Origin: Oceanospirillaceae bacterium
Lineage (GTDB): Bacteria; Pseudomonadota; Gammaproteobacteria; Pseudomonadales; Balneatricaceae
DNA length: 64,000 bases
Reading direction: 5' to 3'
Assembly: GCA_013215505.1 (NCBI GenBank)
Contig: JABSQZ010000001.1
Coordinates: forward strand, 248,001 to 312,000
Below the pieces are notes generated by a model. The model did no database searches. It saw nothing but the letters and a program-made list of their open reading frames with translations, and was not told the DNA's origin. This document shows, piece after piece, positions 61,108-64,000 of the stretch. The stretch's first letter is position 1. Each line of letters begins with the position of its first letter. A program made the translations under genes and the position numbers.

Positions 61108-61776
61108 ATGAAGCAGAATAAAACCGCAACACTGCAGGCACTGGTACTGGATTTTGGCAGTGTTATCTCCCTTACTATGTTTGAAACCCACGCCCAGACT
61201 GAGCGAGAGCTAGGGCTTGAACCTGGTAGTTTGACCTGGATGGGCCCTTTCGATCCTGAAAATGACCCGCTGTGGCAACAGCTCGAAGCCGGAAAAATCA
61301 GCCAGCGCGATTACTGGCTGACGCGCAGTCAGGAAGTGGGAGCGATGATTGGCGAGCAGTGGACGACGATGATGGAATTTGTCAAACGCGCCCGCGGTAG
61401 CGACCCTATGTCCATTATGCGCCCCCCGATGCTCGAGCTTATCGCCCAAGCGCACCACAGTGGCTGTAAAACCGCCATACTCTCCAACGAGTTGGATCTG
61501 TTTTTTGGTGATGACATCCGTGGCAAACTGCCCTTTCTCAGTCAATTCGATGTGATAGTAGACGCCACTTACACGCAGATTTTAAAACCTGATCCCAAAG
61601 CCTATCAACTCTGTCTGGATCAGCTGGATCTTGAGGCCGATCAGTGTGTCTTTATCGATGATCAACTGAACAATGTGCAAGGCGCTAATGCCGTGGGTAT
61701 GCACGGTTTACATCTAGATGTATTTAAACCGCAACTTTGTATCGACGCCGCCAAATCTTTACTGGGCTTAACCTAA
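61108..61776 (+). CDS. HAD superfamily hydrolase (HAD-IA)
   Basis: 222 residues. Motif I LVLDFGSVIS has the nucleophile D15, with G in the position often held by the acid Asp, as in YihX-like and epoxide-hydrolase-N-type HADs. Motif II is AILSNELDLFF, motif III LKPDPKAYQLCLDQL and motif IV CVFIDDQLNNVQGANAVGM. The cap inserts between motifs I and II (about 25-100). AGAGGT lies upstream of the ATG. Likely a phosphatase or dehalogenase acting on a metabolite of the operon, next to the P-loop protein. Confidence 0.85.
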   Translation: MKQNKTATLQALVLDFGSVISLTMFETHAQTERELGLEPGSLTWMGPFDPENDPLWQQLEAGKISQRDYWLTRSQEVGAMIGEQWTTMMEFVKRARGSDPMSIMRPPMLELIAQAHHSGCKTAILSNELDLFFGDDIRGKLPFLSQFDVIVDATYTQILKPDPKAYQLCLDQLDLEADQCVFIDDQLNNVQGANAVGMHGLHLDVFKPQLCIDAAKSLLGLT

Positions 61777-61789
61777 AAGGGCTTACCAA

Positions 61790-63286
61790 ATGCTAGATCA
61801 AACAATCATTGATGAATTACGCAGCAAGGTGATTCCCGATCAACACAATTTCATCGACAATCAGTTTGTCATCGACCCGGCGGCAAAGCGCTTAGCCGTA
61901 GAAAGTCCTATTGATGGTAAAGTATTTACCAGCATCTGCGATTCCAGTGGCGAAGACGTCGACAGCGCAGTGGCTGCCGCCAGGGCTGCATTCAACTGCG
62001 GCGACTGGTCAAACGCCGCTCCGGCTTACCGTAAAAAAATCCTGCTAAAATGGGCTGAGTTAATCGAGCAACACGCCGTTGAAATAGCGGTGCTCGGGGT
62101 ACGCGATAATGGCACTGACATTAACACTGCCCTCAAAGGCGAGCCATTAGGCGCCGCTAATACGCTTCGCTATTACGCAGAGGCCTGCGATAAGCTCTAC
62201 GGTGAAATCGCACCGACCAGCGACGCTGTGCTGGGATTAATCCATAGGGAACCGGTGGGCGTTGTCGGTTTAATTATCCCCTGGAATTTTCCGTTGATGA
62301 TCGCAGCCTGGAAATTGGGCCCGGCTCTGGCGGCGGGTAACTGTGTCGTGCTCAAGCCAGCGGAAAGTGCTTCCCTGACCTTATTAAAAATCGCTGAGTT
62401 AGCCGCCCAGGCGGGCATGCCCAGCGGAGTGTTAAACGTAGTGACGGGTTTAGGCTCAAGCTGCGGTGAGGCTATTGGTCTGCATATGGACATCGATGTA
62501 TTGGCCTTTACCGGATCCGGCCCAATCGGCAGGCGACTGTTGGAGTACTCGGCCAGGTCTAATCTGAAACGTATATATTTAGAGCTGGGCGGCAAGTCGC
62601 CGAATATCATTTTTGCCGACGCCGCCAACCTGGACAGAGTGGCTAGAGAGACAGCGGCGTCTATCTTTAGAAACTCGGGCCAGGTCTGCGTCGCAGCCTC
62701 CAGAGTGATCGTAGAAAACAGCATCAAAGAAGAGCTTACCGAAAAAGTATTGGCCTACGCCAGAACCTACCGCATAGGTGACCCTCTGTTGTTAAGCAAC
62801 AATGTCGGCGCTATTGCCAACAGCACTCAATTACAAGTGATCACCGATAAAGTTCAGCAGGGAATTGATCAGGGAGCAACTCTGGCTCTGGGCGGCAAGC
62901 GGATTTTAGCCGACTCCGGCGGCTATTATTTCGCCCCCACTATCTTTTTAGATGTTCAGCCGAGCATGTCTATTGCCACGCAAGAAGTTTTCGGTCCGGT
63001 ACTGTCAATCATTGGCTTTGACACTATGGATGAGGCGATAGAGATAGCTAATAGTACCGAATACGGGCTCTCCTCAGTGGTCTGGACAGCTAACTTAGCC
63101 ACCGCTCACACTATGGTTAAAGCTATCCAGGCGGGAGTAGTACAAGTGAACTGCTTTAGTGGTGCCGATATCACAGTGCCACTGGGGGGAGTCAAGCAGT
63201 CTGGTAATGGCTCCGACAAGTCGCTGCATGGCTTTGACAAATATATTAATGTAAAAACCGCCTGGATTTCATTGGATGCCAATTAA
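61790..63286 (+). CDS. NAD(P)-dependent aldehyde dehydrogenase (PuuC/BADH-like)
   Basis: 498 residues. The general base E265 (IYLELGGKSPN) and nucleophile C300 (NSGQVCVAASRV) are at the standard spacing. PWNFPLMIAAWKLGPALAAG is the cofactor loop, and QEVFGPVLSIIGF the oligomer/anion motif. The protein is closest in pattern to PuuC, BADH and GabD-type ALDHs. It is the last gene of the six-gene operon and would oxidise the aldehyde made by the ThDP enzyme to a carboxylic acid. No obvious terminator follows. Confidence 0.9.
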   Translation: MLDQTIIDELRSKVIPDQHNFIDNQFVIDPAAKRLAVESPIDGKVFTSICDSSGEDVDSAVAAARAAFNCGDWSNAAPAYRKKILLKWAELIEQHAVEIAVLGVRDNGTDINTALKGEPLGAANTLRYYAEACDKLYGEIAPTSDAVLGLIHREPVGVVGLIIPWNFPLMIAAWKLGPALAAGNCVVLKPAESASLTLLKIAELAAQAGMPSGVLNVVTGLGSSCGEAIGLHMDIDVLAFTGSGPIGRRLLEYSARSNLKRIYLELGGKSPNIIFADAANLDRVARETAASIFRNSGQVCVAASRVIVENSIKEELTEKVLAYARTYRIGDPLLLSNNVGAIANSTQLQVITDKVQQGIDQGATLALGGKRILADSGGYYFAPTIFLDVQPSMSIATQEVFGPVLSIIGFDTMDEAIEIANSTEYGLSSVVWTANLATAHTMVKAIQAGVVQVNCFSGADITVPLGGVKQSGNGSDKSLHGFDKYINVKTAWISLDAN

Positions 63287-63409
63287 TCACTGGCCGTGAA
63301 CACCTGTTGAGCGCAGCAGTTTTGTTTCATAGGAATTACATACTGCTATTAAGTCTCCACTAAACTGCCCACTCTGCTAAATCCCGGTTGAATGGTCAGG
63401 ATGATCTGT

Positions 63410-64000
63410 CTATGGGTAGTGGAGCTGTTGTGGGAATTGGATTTTGATGAGTAAACCACTACCTTGCGGACTGCTGGCAGAGATTTTTCCCTGCAGTGAA
63501 TGAGTTACCAGATTGTAGATCAGATGGGCCCCTAAACCGCTGGCCCCGGTTCTGCGGCTGGTGGTATAAAAAGGATCGAACAGCTGCTCGAGCTGGGCCT
63601 CCTGCATGCCGGGACCATTGTCAGAGTAAGCTAGCGAGATATTGCTCTCCTGGCAGCACAAGGATAGGTCAATTAAAACATCCTGGCTTCGCAGCTGTGA
63701 GTGTTTAATCGAATTGGCGACTAGCTGAGTTAAAATCTGTGCTAGAGCATCCACATTAGTCGTAATGTTTATGATTTCTCCACAGATAAAATTTATTTGT
63801 TGACTAGCCATTTCCAGTTCGGACAAGTTAGAGCTGATTACCTTCTGTAAATACGACTTCAGTTCTATCTGTTGCAGGGCACGAGAGGATTGCACTGCAG
63901 ACATTTGCTTAAAATTTTTCATCAGCTTCCCGGAGCGACGCATATTAAGGGCAATCAGCTCTCCTAATTGCAGCCTATCGCCGGCGTACTTTTCAAGATT
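63410..64000 (-). CDS. sensor histidine kinase, 3' part only (runs off the window)
   Basis: The frame is open to the window edge (no start in the window). Starting from ATG 63943 would give only 177 residues, and the 19 codons before it are coding-like and match the other kinase. The dimerisation-helix end NMRRSGKLMKNFKQM resembles NLSRAADLVQNFKQI of the kinase at 16118. N-box LVANSIKHS, G1 YSDNGPGMQEAQLEQLFDPF and G2 GASGLGAHLIYNLV are complete. So the catalytic domain is whole and a sensory N-terminus lies outside. No response regulator is seen. Confidence 0.85.
   Translation of the reverse strand, partial: NLEKYAGDRLQLGELIALNMRRSGKLMKNFKQMSAVQSSRALQQIELKSYLQKVISSNLSELEMASQQINFICGEIINITTNVDALAQILTQLVANSIKHSQLRSQDVLIDLSLCCQESNISLAYSDNGPGMQEAQLEQLFDPFYTTSRRTGASGLGAHLIYNLVTHSLQGKISASSPQGSGLLIKIQFPQQLHYP

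Overview
The window looks like a chromosome segment of a Gram-negative, probably marine, gammaproteobacterium of moderate-to-low GC. The evidence is an FNR regulator with its four Fe-S cysteines, an NdpA/YejK nucleoid protein, UPF0149, CreA, YaeR, YafJ and DUF1289 proteins, FecBCDE-type iron uptake and RecQ. No rRNA, tRNA, CRISPR array, intact transposase or prophage is visible, and the genus cannot be fixed from the sequence.

Layout. 1-10 kb is gene-poor and partly decayed. It holds an alpha/beta hydrolase, an AraC regulator, a frameshifted small membrane-protein gene beside attC-like sequence, a group II intron-like scrap and a long REP-like palindrome. It also holds an Rbs-type sugar ABC operon (rbsB-rbsA-rbsC, minus strand) with a double LacI-type operator, a block of coding debris, and an exported isochorismatase-like hydrolase. 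10.2-15.8 kb has a LysR regulator divergent from a quinone reductase / Bcr-CflA efflux / two-pirin operon, then a periplasmic solute-binding protein. 16-25.6 kb has a PAS histidine kinase, an ECF-type (CbiQ/CbiO-like) metal transporter pair lacking its S component, ndpA, a lipoprotein pseudogene, an ECF sigma/anti-sigma pair, CreA with an unknown partner, and a MarR regulator divergent from a small membrane protein. 25.8-37.9 kb is a run of single enzymes: YciI, YaeR, Stf0 sulfotransferase, dienelactone hydrolase, a lone AAA ATPase, a GNAT, DUF6151, a chemotaxis receptor, an M3-like peptidase and a secreted nuclease. 38.1-41.9 kb is a Fur-type iron-siderophore ABC operon. 42-57 kb mixes stress, regulatory and housekeeping genes (GST/HxlR, hydantoinase, DUF1289, YafJ, FNR, apt, EamA, YqaA, recQ, UPF0149, IalB-like, GATase, MerR, FieF). 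57.0-63.3 kb is one tight six-gene operon: MarR, class I/II aminotransferase, ThDP enzyme, unknown P-loop protein, HAD phosphatase, aldehyde dehydrogenase. The window ends inside a second histidine kinase resembling the one at 16 kb.

Most notable. (1) The six-gene operon reads as amino acid to 2-oxo acid to aldehyde to carboxylic acid, with an unexplained P-loop/HAD pair. (2) Four intergenic heptamer arrays of the pattern YGKAAGT all lie just downstream of a stop codon and all read in the sense direction of that gene. (3) Partial tandem duplications at gene ends occur at 45.2-45.5 kb (about 137 bp) and 49.6-49.7 kb (84 bp), and a 4 x 44-bp repeat lies at 55.2 kb. (4) Mobile-element debris and pseudogenes lie near 2-4, 8-9 and 20.6-21 kb.
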